From: Rhexocercosporidium sp. MPI-PUGE-AT-0058
Lineage: Eukaryota; Ascomycota; Leotiomycetes; Helotiales
NCBI GenBank assembly: GCA_020746875.1
Contig: JAGTJL010000010.1
Location: 1 to 64,000, forward strand
Direction of reading: 5' to 3'
DNA length: 64,000 bases
Shown here in pieces: positions 25,980-39,080 of this stretch (the stretch's first letter is position 1; every line of letters begins with the position of its first letter). Position numbers and translations under genes: made by a program. A model generated the notes under the pieces. It did no database searches. It worked only from the letters and a program-made list of their open reading frames with translations, and was not told where the DNA came from.

Positions 25980-27410
25980 TCTTATATTATTACTTCTTCC
26001 TACTTCTCCCTTCCGTCGGCAAAGCTTTAAAGAAAGAAGCGCCTTCTTGCGGCTAAGCTTTATTAATACCCTTATCCTTTCGGTCGAGACTCTTATAAAG
26101 GAACCTAATAATTTTAAAAAACCCGATTCCGACTCGGAAAACAAACCTCAAAACTACTTCGACGCCTCGCCAGAGCTTACCGCTATTATAAAAGGCCTTA
26201 CTCCCGCTTAATAAATAAAAGTAAATTAACTAATCGAGATCTCCGTTAGCTCTGCTATTACTACCGCTATTAAGTAAGCCCTCGATTAATATACTCTTAA
26301 TAACCCCCGCTAAAAGACTCGCATTCCCTCCTTTTAAAGCAATCGATCGGTACGTGTTTTTACGGCGGACCTCCAGCCGACTACCGATTATTACTTATTA
26401 AAGCTAGACAATTCGGTTTAAGTTATAAAGCCCTTTAAAGTCAAATACCCTCGTATCTCTTTTAGCAATTATAAAAGCGATATCGAGTACAATATTTAAA
26501 AAATAAAAATAAAGCTATTTATAAAAGAGTACTTAAATAACTTTAAGAGTAAAATATTATAAGTTAAGGCTTACTTCCGATGCACCGCTAATAAAGCAAA
26601 GACTATTATCTTTTAATATATAAACCCCGAATTTGCCGGTACTTTCGAGACTGCCGCCGACGTTCTGACGGCCTTAGACTAGTAATTCTTTAATTATAAC
26701 CGAGTTTAAGTTATTAAGAGAATATATAATTAGTTATTAATAAGTAATATAATTTATAACGACTTCCGAATTAAATTTACCTTTTATACTATTACTAATA
26801 AGATTGCTCACTTTTACTAGTTTAAAGACGTATATAAAAAAGTCTCTCCGGCCTTTAAGTATATAATCTATATAAAAAAATATAAAATAAACGGAAATTA
26901 TACGGCCTTTAATAAATTCCTAGCTATTACAGACCGGGAATCCCGTAATATTATATTAAAAGAGGCTATAACGACTTATAAGGCTTAAATTAACGTTACT
27001 TTTAACGGCTACGACGCGCGCGGCATTCTTAAGAAAGAAGGCTAACGTATAACCTTTCTTACGCCGGCTATAATAATATAAAAACCTTTAATATTAACTT
27101 ATAAACTATCGCCAGAAGTTCGCCCGCGCTCGCTATTCCCGGCTCCGTTCTTCCGTCGCTTTAAGTCTCTTATACCGCCTTTTGCTCTTAAAGACGTCTC
27201 CTCTAATACTTACTTTTATTATAATAAGATTAGCTACTAGGCTAGCGACTGCTTTAAGCGCCGAAGAAATTAAGCCTTAAATAAGTTAATTTTTAAGCTA
27301 GTCGTCGGCAAAGACTTAAAGATTAACGAGCTATTAAAAAACTCCTAAGCCGTAATAAAGACTTATACTTTGGCGTAAGTTATAACTTATAAAAGGACTT
27401 AGTATTTAAT
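25980..27410 (+). pseudogene. gag-like frame of element H
   Basis: The plus strand reads as a Pro/Ser-rich gag with RIP-type stops. Near 27210-27260 a zinc-knuckle remnant reads FYYNKISY, a stop, then ASDC, matching C-X2-C-X4-H-X4-C after Cys-to-Tyr and Trp-to-stop changes. The frame before it contains ESRNIILKEAITTYKA, typical of gypsy capsid sequences. Limits are approximate and the start is not determined. The open frame at 25871-26056 overlaps the leader and its reality is uncertain. Confidence 0.6.
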
Positions 27411-27419
27411 TTCCGTGCT

Positions 27420-30400
27420 TTTATTAAAAGACAATAATTCTTAATTAATATTAAATTAAAAAAAAATAAATTCTTTATTAAAATACTTATATATATTAAT
27501 AGCGGAGCAAATATTTTCGGTGTAATTAAAACCTCCTTCGTATACCGGCTCGTTAAGTAATTTAATATTTCTTTCGTAATATTCCTTTAACTAATCGTCT
27601 TAACTGGTTATAATAGTAAGAAAAGCAAGCCAATCGATACGGCTATTTTATTTACTTTAATTATCGACTGCCGGCAAATTAACTTCCTTTTCTTAATAAT
27701 TGACTTAAGAAATACTAACGTCTTAATTAATCGGAAGTTCCTCGAATATTACGACTTAAAGCAGTCGTATATTAAGAACCAAAACCGGCTAAAATAGCCG
27801 TTAAATATACTTATATAATCGTACTTTAATTAACAAGTCTTCGTTAATATTAACTATTTTAATAAGTTAATCGTTAAGTCTTATTAACTTAATATAAAAT
27901 AAAGGGACGCCTTCTTAAACTTAAATAATTATCGCTAAAAGAAAGCCAGGATTGCGGCACTCGACGATTTCCTTAAGTCTAAGGTCTTTAAACGACTTAT
28001 AACTAACGTCTCGCCGACTTAATCCTCGAGCTTTATTAAAAAGGTTAAAAAGCGCTTACGTATTATAAAAAATTAATTAAACCCGTTAATATCCCGTGAT
28101 CCGGGATTATTACTTAAAAATAAAAGAGCTCGTAAAGCCCTCCCGGCGAAGCACTAGCTTAAGGCGCTTATTATAAAAATCTTTTTAATATTAATAATAA
28201 TAATATTTATAATATACCTCCGACTTAAGAAAGCTAAAAAAAATAAAGTAAAAACTTTTATAATATCGATATATAAAATCGACTAAGAGCTAATTCGCCG
28301 CCGACGAAAGGCCTTAAACTAATTAAGTATTGAGCTCGCATCGATAAATAAAGACTTAACCCCGGAAAAAGCCTTAAAAATTAAATACGTATAAAACGAC
28401 GAGCTAGTAAATAAGAAGCTCTCGGCAGAGTATTAAGAATATACTCTTCTCTTCTCCCGGCAAGCCTTTAACGAGCTACCCGCGCACCGCCAAGGCGTAA
28501 ATTATTAAATTAAGTTTACTAAAGAGAACGACTTATCTTTTGAACTTTTCCGACGTATAATTAAAGAACAGTTATTAAAGACTAAGCGATATATTATCGA
28601 TAACTTATATAAAGGTTTTATTAAGCCCTTTAGCGCATTATATGCGGCCTCTATTCTCTTCGCTAAGAAAGCCGACGGCAGTCTCCGGCTCTATATCGAC
28701 TACCGGAAACTGAATACCCTGTCGAAGAAGGATCCGTACTTAATTCCTCTAATCGATAAGATAATAACTCGTATTTATAAAATAAAAGTCTTTATAAAGC
28801 TTAATATTCAGTAAGCTTTTTACCGTATTTGTATATCCCCCGAGAGCGAAGATTATACGACTTTCCGCACTCGATATAGCACGTATAAGTATAAAGTCTT
28901 TTTTTTAGCCTTATAAATAGCTTAGCGACTTTTTAGCGATTTATTAACGATATCTTAATAAAGCATTTAAACGACTTTTGCGCGGCTTATATAAATAATA
29001 TCTTTATATATTTAATAACCCCCGAGGAGCACGAGGTTTATATTAAGAAAGTAATAATAATATTATAAGCGCACGGATTATAAGCCGATATTAAGAAATC
29101 CGAATTTAACATATAAAAGATAAAGTTCTTAAGTTTTATTATCGGCGTTAATAATATAAAAGTAAACCCGAAAAAGATTAACGTAATTAAGGACTAGAAA
29201 TACGCCGGCAACGTACGTGGCGTATAAAGCTACTTTAAGTTTTATAATTTCTACCGCCGGTTTATTAAAAATTATAATCGCATCGCTCGACCCTTTATAA
29301 TACTTACCGGGAAAGACGTGCCCTTTAACTTCGACAACGCTTATAAAAACGCGTGAAAAACTCTTTAAGAAGCTTTTTAATTTACACTAGTCCTTTATTA
29401 TTATAATTTAATAAAGCAGACGCGGCTGAAAACCGACTCTTTTAATAGAATCGTTATTAGCGTATTATCTTAATTTTAAGAAGACGGCATTTTCTACCTT
29501 ATAAGTTACTTTTTTAAGATTATAATAAATTCCGAGCTTAATTACTTAATCTATAATAAAGAAATACTAGCGATCTTTCGGTCGTTTAAATAATATCGCT
29601 TAAAATTATTAAATACTTAAAAGAACGTATACGTATATACAGATTACCGAGCTTTAAAGTATTTTATAATTATTAAGGATTTTACGGCTAAATAAACACG
29701 TTAAGCCGAGTTCTTTACGGAATTCTATTTTATAATTATATATTGTACCGAGATTACTAATACTCTTGCTAATATTCTCTCCTAAAGAAATTAAAACCTT
29801 ACGATAACGGAGGCTCGTAAGCGAGCTATTCGTAATTAACAACTCATTATAAACAATAAAATCGACCCTTTAATTACCGCTAATTTCTAGTTAGCAGCCG
29901 TCGATTCTTTTAAGCCGTCGCGACTGCCTAATCGAGAAATATACTAAGCGTGGTTTCCTAAATAAGTAATTAAGTTAATAAATAAAACACTTTTAAGAAA
30001 AAAACGTCTTTTAGCCAAAGCCGCTTAATTAAAGTATTTAAATACACTTCTCTCTTATAAAATTATTTTCCGTTCGACAACGGCGTAAAATACTTAACTA
30101 AAAATCATAAGGCGGTATATACGGAATAGTCGTATAGCCGCTACTCTAGCTGCTTCTTTAGCCCTCGTAAAAGTAGACTAGGAAGTAAACCAAAAGGAAG
30201 ACCAGGAGCCAGATTAAGAGCTAGACTAAGAGGCAAAGCAAGCTTTAAAATAAGATCACGTGCTAATCGACCCGGAAGCACCTGCCGCAGAAGGGCTAGA
30301 CCTTAACTCTATAATTATATACAATATCGCTAAATACGACGTAATAAATCAAGTATTTATAGTTAATAAAAAGTCTCCTTTACTAAAGCCTCTTCAATAA

Positions 30401-31733
30401 AAAGCCTGCGAAAACGATTTAAATTACAAATTATTAAATAATAAGCTTCTTTTTTAAAGCCGTTTAAAAGTGCCTATAGAACCGCCGGAGCTTCGCACGT
30501 CGTTACTACGTTATATACACTCGCAACCCTCAGTCGCTTATGCCGGAATTAAAAAAATAAAGGTTATATTAGGCCGTAAATACTATTAAAATGGCCTTTT
30601 TACGGACGTAGGCCGCTATATAGTAAATTATAGCTACTTTAAGCAAAAGGCTAAAAGAGATAAAACACTTAGTTTCTTATACCCCTTACTTATTCCCGCT
30701 CAGCCGTATTAACACCTTACGATAGATTTTATGAAATTGCTATTAAATAAAAGCGGTTACAACTTCGCTATAGTTATTATTAACCGCCTGTCTAAGAAAC
30801 CGGTCTTAATACCTTATAACAATATAATTACCGCCAAAAGTATAGCTACTTTCTTCCTCGTCTATTAAACTCGCTATTTCGGCATATTAAAGTCTATCGT
30901 CTTAAACCGGGGTCCGTAATTCATTTCCTTTTTTTTAAAAAGAGTACTGCCGTATACTCGGCACTAAAGTAAAGCTAACGACGGCATATAACTTTAATAT
31001 TAACGGCTAGACCGAAGTAATAAATTAATATATTAAGCAACGGCTCCGCTTCTTCTGCTATTATTATTAAAATAATTAAAATAACCTCTTATTTATTATA
31101 AATATCGCGCAGCTTATCTTATTTTATAAGTCTCTTAACAACCTTACGCCTTTCTAGCTACTTAACGGCGTAAAGCTAAAAACCTCTTAAGACTTAATAA
31201 ACTTAAAACTACTAATTACGGCAATAAAAAAGCTTAACCGCAAAAAAGCTCTACAAGTCGCCTCACGTATAAAGGAGGTTATAAAAGTTATATAATCGTC
31301 GTTAAAGGCTTAATAAGAAAAAATAAAACGTCTGGCTAATCGTAGTCGACGCGCTATCGATTAAGACGTTAATGACTTAATGCTAGTCGATACTCGGAAC
31401 TGGAATATTAATCGTCCTTTAAAGAAACTTTTTAATAAATAGTATAGCTTAATTAAAATACTCTTAAAGGAAAAAGAGAATTAAAAAGTAAAGTTACCGG
31501 CAGATTAAATTATATACTCCGTATTTCATACCTATTCGCTACGAAAGTACGTTAATAATCCCTTACTAAAATAAGCAAGACAAACGCCGGCGCTAATCTA
31601 GCTCTTACTAGACCAGGACGAATAGGAAATTAAAGCTATATTAGGCTTTAAGTTCATAAAGAATAAGTTATTTTACCGTATCAAGTAATTAAGCGCCGAC
31701 GAGGACTTGCAATAATATCCGTGCTCGGATACT
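27420..31733 (+). pseudogene. pol-like frame of element H (5' part, cut by element E)
   Basis: In order on the plus strand: a protease-like INSGANIFGVI near 27495 (expected DSGA); RT boxes ADGSLRLYIDYRKLNTL near 28675 and AAYINNIFIYLITPEEHE near 28980 (expected YIDDI); RNase H and integrase parts with increasing damage to about 31400; and a chromodomain beginning near 31640 (FKFIKNKLFYRIK, then a stop for Trp). The frame is then broken at 31733 by element E, and the last 60 or so codons resume at 38638. Asp-to-Asn in both protease and RT makes the enzymes dead apart from the stops. Confidence 0.8.
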
Positions 31734-32216
31734 TATTACGGACGCCCCGCGTCCCGTGACTACTGGCCCCCGGGACAGCGTAATACTTAAGACTATAAGC
31801 TTAAGAAAGTAAAAGTCTTAGAAAAAGTATACTAAAAGAGTATTACTCTTAAGAGTATCCTTTTAAAAAACCCTAATACTTAAGATTTTATAAGTTATAT
31901 ATTATATAAATATTATTATTAATAAACGACTAAAGGGTAAATAAGCCCTTAAATTACGCGACTCCTCTCACGTAACGACCGCCAGGACCGATAAACCGCT
32001 AAAAGTCTAACGGTCTTAACGATTTTAAAGAAAATAAAAGTTTTATAAAAAACTAACACGTTTATTATTAAATAAGAGCTTCGTGCTTAATTAAAAATAA
32101 TATCTTAATTATATTAATTATTATTTATTTTATTATACGTAATATACTTACTTCTCGATTATTAAGATTAATATAACTTATCGTATTTATATTAAGTAAA
32201 TACACGGACTATAATA
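31734..32216 (+). repeat. 5' LTR of element E
   Basis: Same length as 38150-38632 and aligns throughout; the last 60 bp are RIP-mutated here but well preserved in the 3' copy. A third, slightly longer copy lies at 44960-45453. Confidence 0.92.
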
Positions 32217-32499
32217 CTTTGAGCACTTTCTTATTAAAAGTACCGACTCACGTACATTATATTAACCCCCTTAATTAAAGGCCAAGTACTTAGCCTTTAA
32301 GGTAATGCTATTAGTACTCCTTTATTATCCGTATTTATTCTTAAAGGAAAAAACTATAAGAAAAGTAAAGATAAAAAAATACTTAATATTTAAAATAACT
32401 TAACGCACGAACTTAAAAAAACTTTAAAAGTTAAGCTCTTTAATACCTTTTAAGGAAACTAAAAAGACTTAAAGACTTTTATTTTTTAAGTAAAACTTT

Positions 32500-33290
32500 A
32501 TTAATACTTTAATAATAATAAGTTCTTTATTAATAAAAGCTACGCCTTTTAAATAATATTATACCTTAAAAGCGAGGTTATGTAATAAATCGAGCTATTC
32601 CTTAAGGACTACTTCGAATATAAAGCTACTTACGGAGTTATACTCGTTATATAAATTATATTTAAGACTTAAAGAGAATTTAAAAAGGAAATTCGACGAA
32701 TATTTAATAATATTAATAAGATTAAGACGGCGAAAACCTATTTATACGACTTAAAACAAGTTAATAATATAATAGCTTACGCTACGGAATTCTAAAAGCA
32801 CGCTAATAAAACTAGCTAAAACTCTTAATCGCTTATTAGTTATTATTAATAAGGGCTTAAGGATTACATCCAATTAAAACTTACTTAAATCGATCCTTAA
32901 GCAAAAGATATTCTTACTTTTATTAAATAAACCGTCCGAATTAATAATCGCTTATACAAGTTTAAGCGCGAACAGCAGACGTACGTAAAAGAGAACTAGA
33001 GGCAGTCTAGCCACCGATAAAACGAGGGACGTCGACGATAGGATAACCTTAAGAATAATCGATAGTCAGATTTTATGGAGTGCGACGTTACTTATAAGAA
33101 AAGGAAAGGTAAGGCATAATAAGAAGAGTTATTAAAGAAAGTCATAAATAAGTAACGCGAAAAGAAGCTATATTATAAGTATAGCTTTCCGGGGCATATG
33201 GCGAGTTCGCACCGCAAGAAGGGCATTAAGAGGAAACAACTTAACTTTATAAGATAAAGGGCGTACGACACTATTAATATACCCTTTCTT
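32500..33290 (+). pseudogene. gag-like frame of element E
   Basis: A plus-strand frame with TAA/TAG stops reads through a capsid-like section (LIQIWNSRNFKR-type text is too damaged to align) to a nucleocapsid knuckle at about 33165-33225, reading YYKYSFPGHMASSH. This keeps the C-X2-C-X4-H spacing with Cys codons turned to Tyr by G-to-A. Just upstream is a basic Arg/Lys segment. The expected role is RNA packaging. Start and end are approximate. Confidence 0.6.
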
Positions 33291-33639
33291 TTCTCACCGA
33301 AAGAAGTACAACTCAGCGCTACTTATTATTATATAATAATAAACGAGCTTAATATTAATTATATTAATAGTTAAATTAAAGGTAATAGCAATAAAAAAGA
33401 CAGCGAATAAAATAAAACAGACAATAATTACATTTATTAATACATAATAAGACCCGAGTCTAGCGACTGGATTTAATAGGACGAGTATTACGTCCAGCAA
33501 CGGGTATCCAAAACTATACGTATTAAGAGAAGCAAAGACTTGTGGTACTAGGGCAACGTCATGCCGCTAGGTCTAGCATTATTTAAACCCTAAAAACGTA
33601 AAGTCTAACGAGTCATTTAACGGGAAGAACACCCCACTT

Positions 33640-36600
33640 GAGAGGCTCTTAATATTAAATACTAGATAAACGTCGATATAAAAGTTATTTATGTCGAATT
33701 AGAGGTCGTCTTACGTAAAAGGTCGTAATAAGGCGAAGAGCATAAGGTAGTCTTTTAAAGTAATTTACGTATTATTTAAAAGATAGCGGACGTTAAGAAT
33801 AATGTTTTTCAGACTTATATTTAATAAATTTTAGTCGATAAGATACCGTTTTAATAAACGGCGATATAAATAAACGTAAGAAACGTATAAGAAATCATTA
33901 TAAAAACACTACGGAATCAAATGTAGATTAACTCACGGGATAACTTAAAGACTTATTATAAAAGGCCCTTTAGACTTTTTATATCCTTAAGTATAAATTA
34001 ATTATATTATATTTTATACAAAGATTTAGAAAACCGGTAATAAGAAAATATATTAATTAAAAAAGTCTACGTTAAAAGAGTAAATAAGCGTACGCTTGTA
34101 ATTATAAAAGAAGGCAATTACTTAACTCTCGACGTCGATATTTAAGAAATAAAACTACGAGTTATAATAGATTTTAAAGTATAAAAGAATTTTATATTTT
34201 TTATTATTGTAATTTAATATTTCCTATTTATTAAAGTTAAAAAGAACGGGTATTAATTAATACTCGCCGATAAAAGATTTGCTGTAAATGGCCTAATTAA
34301 TATATAAATAAAAATACTATATATAAGAATCGGCGGACACTCCGAATATATTCAATTCGATATAATTAAGATTAAGAAACACGACATTATCTTAAGATTG
34401 CCATAAATATAACTCCATAATCTTAAGATCGACTAAAAAGCGTAAAAGTTAAAATTTAGTAATTATAAAAGTTATTTTTAAGATAGGAAATTAATAAAAG
34501 GCTTAAGAAAGTTAAGCGTAACCTTTAAGGAAAAGCCAAAAGACAAGGCAACGACCCTTACGACGAGTAATATATTGTCGGAATATAAACAATTTAAAGT
34601 ATTATTTAAAGAAGAATTAAGTAATAACGCCTTGCCTAAATACTAAGACTACGATTATTAAATCGAGTTAATTAAAGGCATAAAGCTAATATTTTAATTA
34701 TTACGGGAATATTTAGCTACAGACTTAATAATAATTAAGAAATATATTAATAAAAACTTAATAAAAGGATTTATTCGAGAGTTTAAATCCCCTTAAGGAA
34801 GTAACGTCTTTTTTATATTAAAGAAAGACGGCGGACGAAGAGTATATATTAATTACCGTCGATTAAACGAGGTTATAAAGAAGGATTATTACGTATTACC
34901 TTTAGTTAAAGAGCTACGCGACAGGCTTAGCGGCGCCAAGATCTTCACTTAGCTAGACTTACGAGGCACGTATAACCTTGTAAGAATAGCAGAAGAAAAA
35001 AAGGAAAAAACAGTATTTCGTATACGTTTTAATTATTATAAGTATATAATTATACCTTTTAAATTAATTAATATGCTTATTATATTTTAGCGTTTAATTA
35101 ATAATATTTTACGATAATACTTAAACGTAATATATATATATTATTTAAACGACATTTTAATTTACTTTAAAATAAAAAAATAATACGTAAAAGACGTTAT
35201 AATAATATTAAAGAAGCTAAAGGCTTCTTTAATATTTTTAAAACCCGAGAAATGTCATTTTTATAAAAAAAGGTCACTTTTTTAAGTTACGTAATAATCA
35301 TTATAAGACTAGCCATAAACCCTTAAAAGATTAAGGTAGTCGTTAAGTAAATTAAACTTATAAATATTAAAAAAGTATAATTTTTTTTAGGATTTATTAA
35401 CTTTTATTAACGATTTATTTAAAATTACTTAAAGATTGTCGTACCGTTTATAAAGTTAATATATAAAGACAAAAGCTTCGACTAAAACAATAAAGTAAAA
35501 ATAGCCTTTTAAGATCTTAAAAAAGCCTTTATTAAAGAATTAATTTTTATATCCTTTGACTTAGATAAGGAAATCACAATAAAAATAAACGCTTCCGATT
35601 ATATTATTAAGGCCGTGTTAAGTTAATTAAGCGAAGACGGTAAATAATAACTAGTTGTATATCATTTGCGGAAACTCTTATTAATAAAACTTAATTATAA
35701 TATTTATAATAAAGAATTATTAAAAGCTATAGACGTAATACGCGAATAAAAAGTCTACCTCGAGGGATTGCCTTACGAGATACGAATCTTAACGGACTAT
35801 AAAAATCTCATTTATTTTATAATTATTAAAGAATTAAATCGATAATAGATTTAATAATATAAAATACTCTTTATAATTAAACTTCGATTTTTATATATTA
35901 AAGAAACGGAAAACGCTAAAGCCGACGCTTTTAATAAAAAACCAGAATATCTCGTAAATAAAATATATGAATCGTATACCGTACTTAAAAAGAATAATAA
36001 CTCGTTAATAGTTAATTATAAGTAGTTAATAACGATAAGTTAAGCCCTTAAAGAAATCTAGAAAAACTACGCTAACGACTTAATAATAATTAAATAAAAA
36101 AAGCAATTAAGCAAAGGATTTTCTTTTACCGATATTAAAGCCCTTTTATATTAAGGACAAGTCTATGTTTTAATAAAGAATAAAATAGACTTCGTTAAAG
36201 AATAGTATAAGCTACCGGCTTATAAATATTAAAGGATAATTAAGATATTATTAAGGCTTTTTAAAGGATATTATTTTTTAAAAATAAGAAAAGTAATTAA
36301 GAACGTGGTCTTGTTTTATAATATATATATACAGAATAAGGCAAACTATTATACGCCGTATAAGCTCATAAAGTCGCCAACGACACCGCTACGCTTATAA
36401 AAGTTAGTCGCCTTAGATTTCGTAATCGAATTATTATTTTTAAAGGATTTAATTACCGAAATCATTTATAATTTTATTTACGTAATAATAAATAAAATAA
36501 TAAAATACGCGTATATAATACCGGTATTAAGCATATAAGATACGCTAATAATAGCGTAAGTATTTCTTTAAATAATTTTTGTAAATTACGGGATATTAAA

Positions 36601-37400
36601 CGAAGTTATTTTAAATAAAGATAAGCTCTTTACCTTAAAGTTTTAAAAAATATTAATATTACTTTTAAGAATAAAATAGAAAATATTAACGATATTCTAC
36701 TTTTAAACCGACGGCTAAATAAAATAAATTAATTAAATAATAAAGACTTATTTTTAATATTATATAAATTATAAATAAGACAATTAAGTTTAATTACTCT
36801 TAACCGCTTAGTTTATATATAACAACGCGAATTAAGAAATTATTAAAGTATCGCCGTTTTATGCGAACTATAAATATAACCTAACGGCGTATAATATATT
36901 AATCGCGGGTTAAAGGACCGCGTATAAAGCCATATTATAAAGAAATGAGCTTAAGTAATTATATAATAAACTATTAACGAATATTTTATTTATTATATAA
37001 AGATTAGTTATTTATTATAATAAAAAGCGTAATATAAGACTAACGCTAAAAGAAGAGGATAAAGTTTACTTATTTAAAAAGAATATTATAATTAAACGAT
37101 TAAATAATAAATTAAATTATAAAAAACTAAAATTATTTAAAATTATAAAAGTTAAAGGACTAGTTAATTATTAATTAATATTTTTAAGAATTATAAACAT
37201 CCACCTGGTATTTTATATATTTTTCCTCGAACTAATACCGCCAGGAGTACTACTAGTCCTTATTATAAAAGTATAATTAGTAAACCTAAACGCTAAATAT
37301 AATATTAAAACTATTTTAAATTATTAATATTTTCGCGGCGTCGTTAAGTACTTAATTAAGTGAAAAGGGTACTTATAATCCGAGAATACTTAAGAATTTA
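33640..37400 (+). pseudogene. pol-like frame of element E: protease to chromodomain (dead)
   Basis: The plus strand reads GGRRVYINYRRLNEV near 34830, PLVKELRDRLSGAKIF near 34900, and YYLNDILIYF near 35140 (canonical YLDD, first Asp read as Asn). RNase H follows with INASDYII near 35590, and an integrase region near 36350-36700. The C-terminal chromodomain near 37290-37390 reads FRGVVKYLIK, stop (Trp expected), then KGYL and SENT. The residues follow the Ty3/gypsy chromovirus (Tf1-like) pattern closely. Stops are almost all at Gln/Trp positions. Confidence 0.82.
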
Positions 37401-38149
37401 AGTTTAACTTTTATTATTTTAAATAACTTTAAAAGTTTTATTTACGAAATTAAAATTTATTTAAAAAGCTAAATTCATAAAATTAAATAAAACTTATTTA
37501 ATTAAAGAGAACTCGGCGAAATCGACGGCGGATAGCGAAGTAAGCGAACGAATAATAAAGGCCTTTTGTCTTTTTCTTTTTATAATCTTCCGCGCTTTTA
37601 CTTTTTTTAATTCGTTTATATTCTTAAGGCCGTAATAAAGTATTTTTACCCTTCGCTTCTTTAAGAACTTCCGTTGGCAGGTTAGGCGATCGAGGCGACT
37701 TATAGCCTCTTATAAGGCCGCGGTTATCTCCTCTTAGGCCCGTAAGAACTTGTTACGCGCGGCTTTCTTTACTTTACGCGCCAGACGCTCTTTTACTTTT
37801 AATTTATCTTTTGCCCTTTCGAGAGCATTTTAACTCCCGATTAAAAGCATTTCGATATTATACCTTTTATTAACTTTAATATACTCCGAGCAACGACTCG
37901 ACTCGGAAGATATTATATACGTCTTGTTATTTTAAGTATAGAACGTATAAAGCATTGTCTTAAAACCGTTTTTTTCGATTTTATAGAATAAGGCGAATTA
38001 TTCTTTCTTTTTTTTAAAAGGTATTATATTTTTTTCTTTAGTATATACTTATTTAATTATAATAAAAAAGAAAAATAGCCGCAAAATATATATAATATTT
38101 CCTTAAGTTATTTAAGCGTAAAGATTATATTAAGTTAAAAAGGGGATAG

Positions 38150-38632
38150 TATTACGGACGCCCCGCGTCCCGTGACTATTAACTCCTAGGATAGCGTAAT
38201 ACTTAAGATTATAAGCTTAAAAGGGTAAAAGTCTTAAGAAAAGTATATTAAGAGAGTATTATTCTTAAAAACATCTCTTTAAAAGACTTTAATACTTAGG
38301 ATTTCATAAGTCATATATTATATAAATATTATTATTAATAAACGACTAAAGGGCAAATAGGCCCTTAAATTACGCGACTCCCCTTACGTGACGACCGCCA
38401 AAACTAATAGACCGCCAGAGATTTAGTAGTCTTAGCGGTCCTAAAGGAAACGAAGGTTTTATAAAAGACTAACACGTTTATTATTAAATAAGAGCTTTGT
38501 GCTTAATTAAAAATAATATCTTAATTATATTAGTTATTATTTATTCTATTATACGTAATATACCTACTTCTCGATTATTAAGATTAACACAACCCACCGT
38601 ATCTACACCGAGTAAATACACGGACCGTGACA
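38150..38632 (+). repeat. 3' LTR of element E
   Basis: Direct repeat of 31734-32216. Its last 60 bp are not RIP-mutated. The open frame 38497-38715 crosses the LTR end into H and is an artefact of this better-preserved patch. Confidence 0.92.
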
Positions 38633-38637
38633 ATACT

Positions 38638-38820
38638 ATAACCGCACTTTATATAATTAAGAACTTCTACTTTAATAATAAAGCGGCTAAAGGACCTCTA
38701 AGGGCATTACTCTAATAGTTAGAGGCATATAATATTAGTATCGACGACTATAACGACTTAGAGGACGATATTATTATGATTGCAACTGCGAAGACGCAGT
38801 TTTTCGGGAGGGAGGGGTAA
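38638..38820 (+). pseudogene. C-terminal end of element H pol (continuation of chromodomain region)
   Basis: After the second ATACT copy the frame reads IIKNFYFNNKAAKGP and ends ...FFGREG followed by TAA at 38818-38820, directly before the 3' LTR. Joined across E it completes the chromodomain segment begun near 31640. The pattern (acidic linker, Phe-Tyr-X-Asn, Pro-X-Arg-Leu) is the usual C-terminal helix of fungal gypsy chromodomains. Confidence 0.7.
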
Positions 38821-39075
38821 TATTACGATTCCCTGAGCCTCGTATTCTAACCGAGCGAGCTCGGCATCGCTCGTAGTATTGCCTTGGCATAGCAATTATA
38901 GCGCTAGGCCTAATCGGGAAAAGCTAAGGGGACCTTTTATATATTTATATTAAAGCTTCCTCTTATAAAAAGCTCTCCTTTTCTCCTTGTCTTTTCTTCT
39001 TGATTCTAAGCGTAGCTTTAAGTCCAAATATAAAGCTATCTCTTGCACCGTATCAACCTCTAGCCAGCCGTAACA
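38821..39075 (+). repeat. 3' LTR of element H
   Basis: Direct repeat of 25441-25695, less mutated in its distal half, with the GGATA duplication following at 39076-39080. Confidence 0.92.
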
Positions 39076-39080
39076 GGATA

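Larger units (their letters stand above)
31734..38632 (+). mobile_element. Element E: 6.9-kb chromovirus inserted in the chromodomain coding end of H
   Basis: LTRs of 483 bp at 31734-32216 and 38150-38632 start TATTACGGACGCC (originally TGTTACGG) and end CCGTGACA (5' copy ACTATAATA). A 5-bp duplication ATACT lies at 31729-31733 and 38633-38637. AAAAAGGGGATAG precedes the 3' LTR as polypurine tract. The plus strand carries gag with a zinc knuckle, pol and a chromodomain. It is the same family as element F (42155-45453). It is the innermost insertion of the nest. Confidence 0.93.
25441..39075 (+). mobile_element. Element H: chromodomain-type gypsy retrotransposon carrying nested E
   Basis: Bounded by 255-bp direct LTRs (25441-25695 and 38821-39075) that start TATTACG (originally TGTTACG) and end CGTAATA/CGTAACA. 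A 5-bp duplication GGATA lies at 25436-25440 and 39076-39080. A polypurine tract GGGAGGGAGGGG precedes the 3' LTR. Without E (31734-38632 plus one ATACT) the element is about 6.7 kb, a normal chromovirus size. It carries gag and pol on the plus strand. Confidence 0.92.

Noticed and set aside
29654..29842. Minus-strand open frame
   Set aside because: Antisense to RNase H of element H, no features.
33294..33500. Minus-strand open frame with hydrophobic residues
   Set aside because: AT-rich composition yields Ile/Leu/Phe runs; it lies antisense between gag and protease of element E.
38497..38715. Plus-strand open frame of 72 codons
   Set aside because: Runs from the E LTR into the end of H; only its last part belongs to the real H pol frame.
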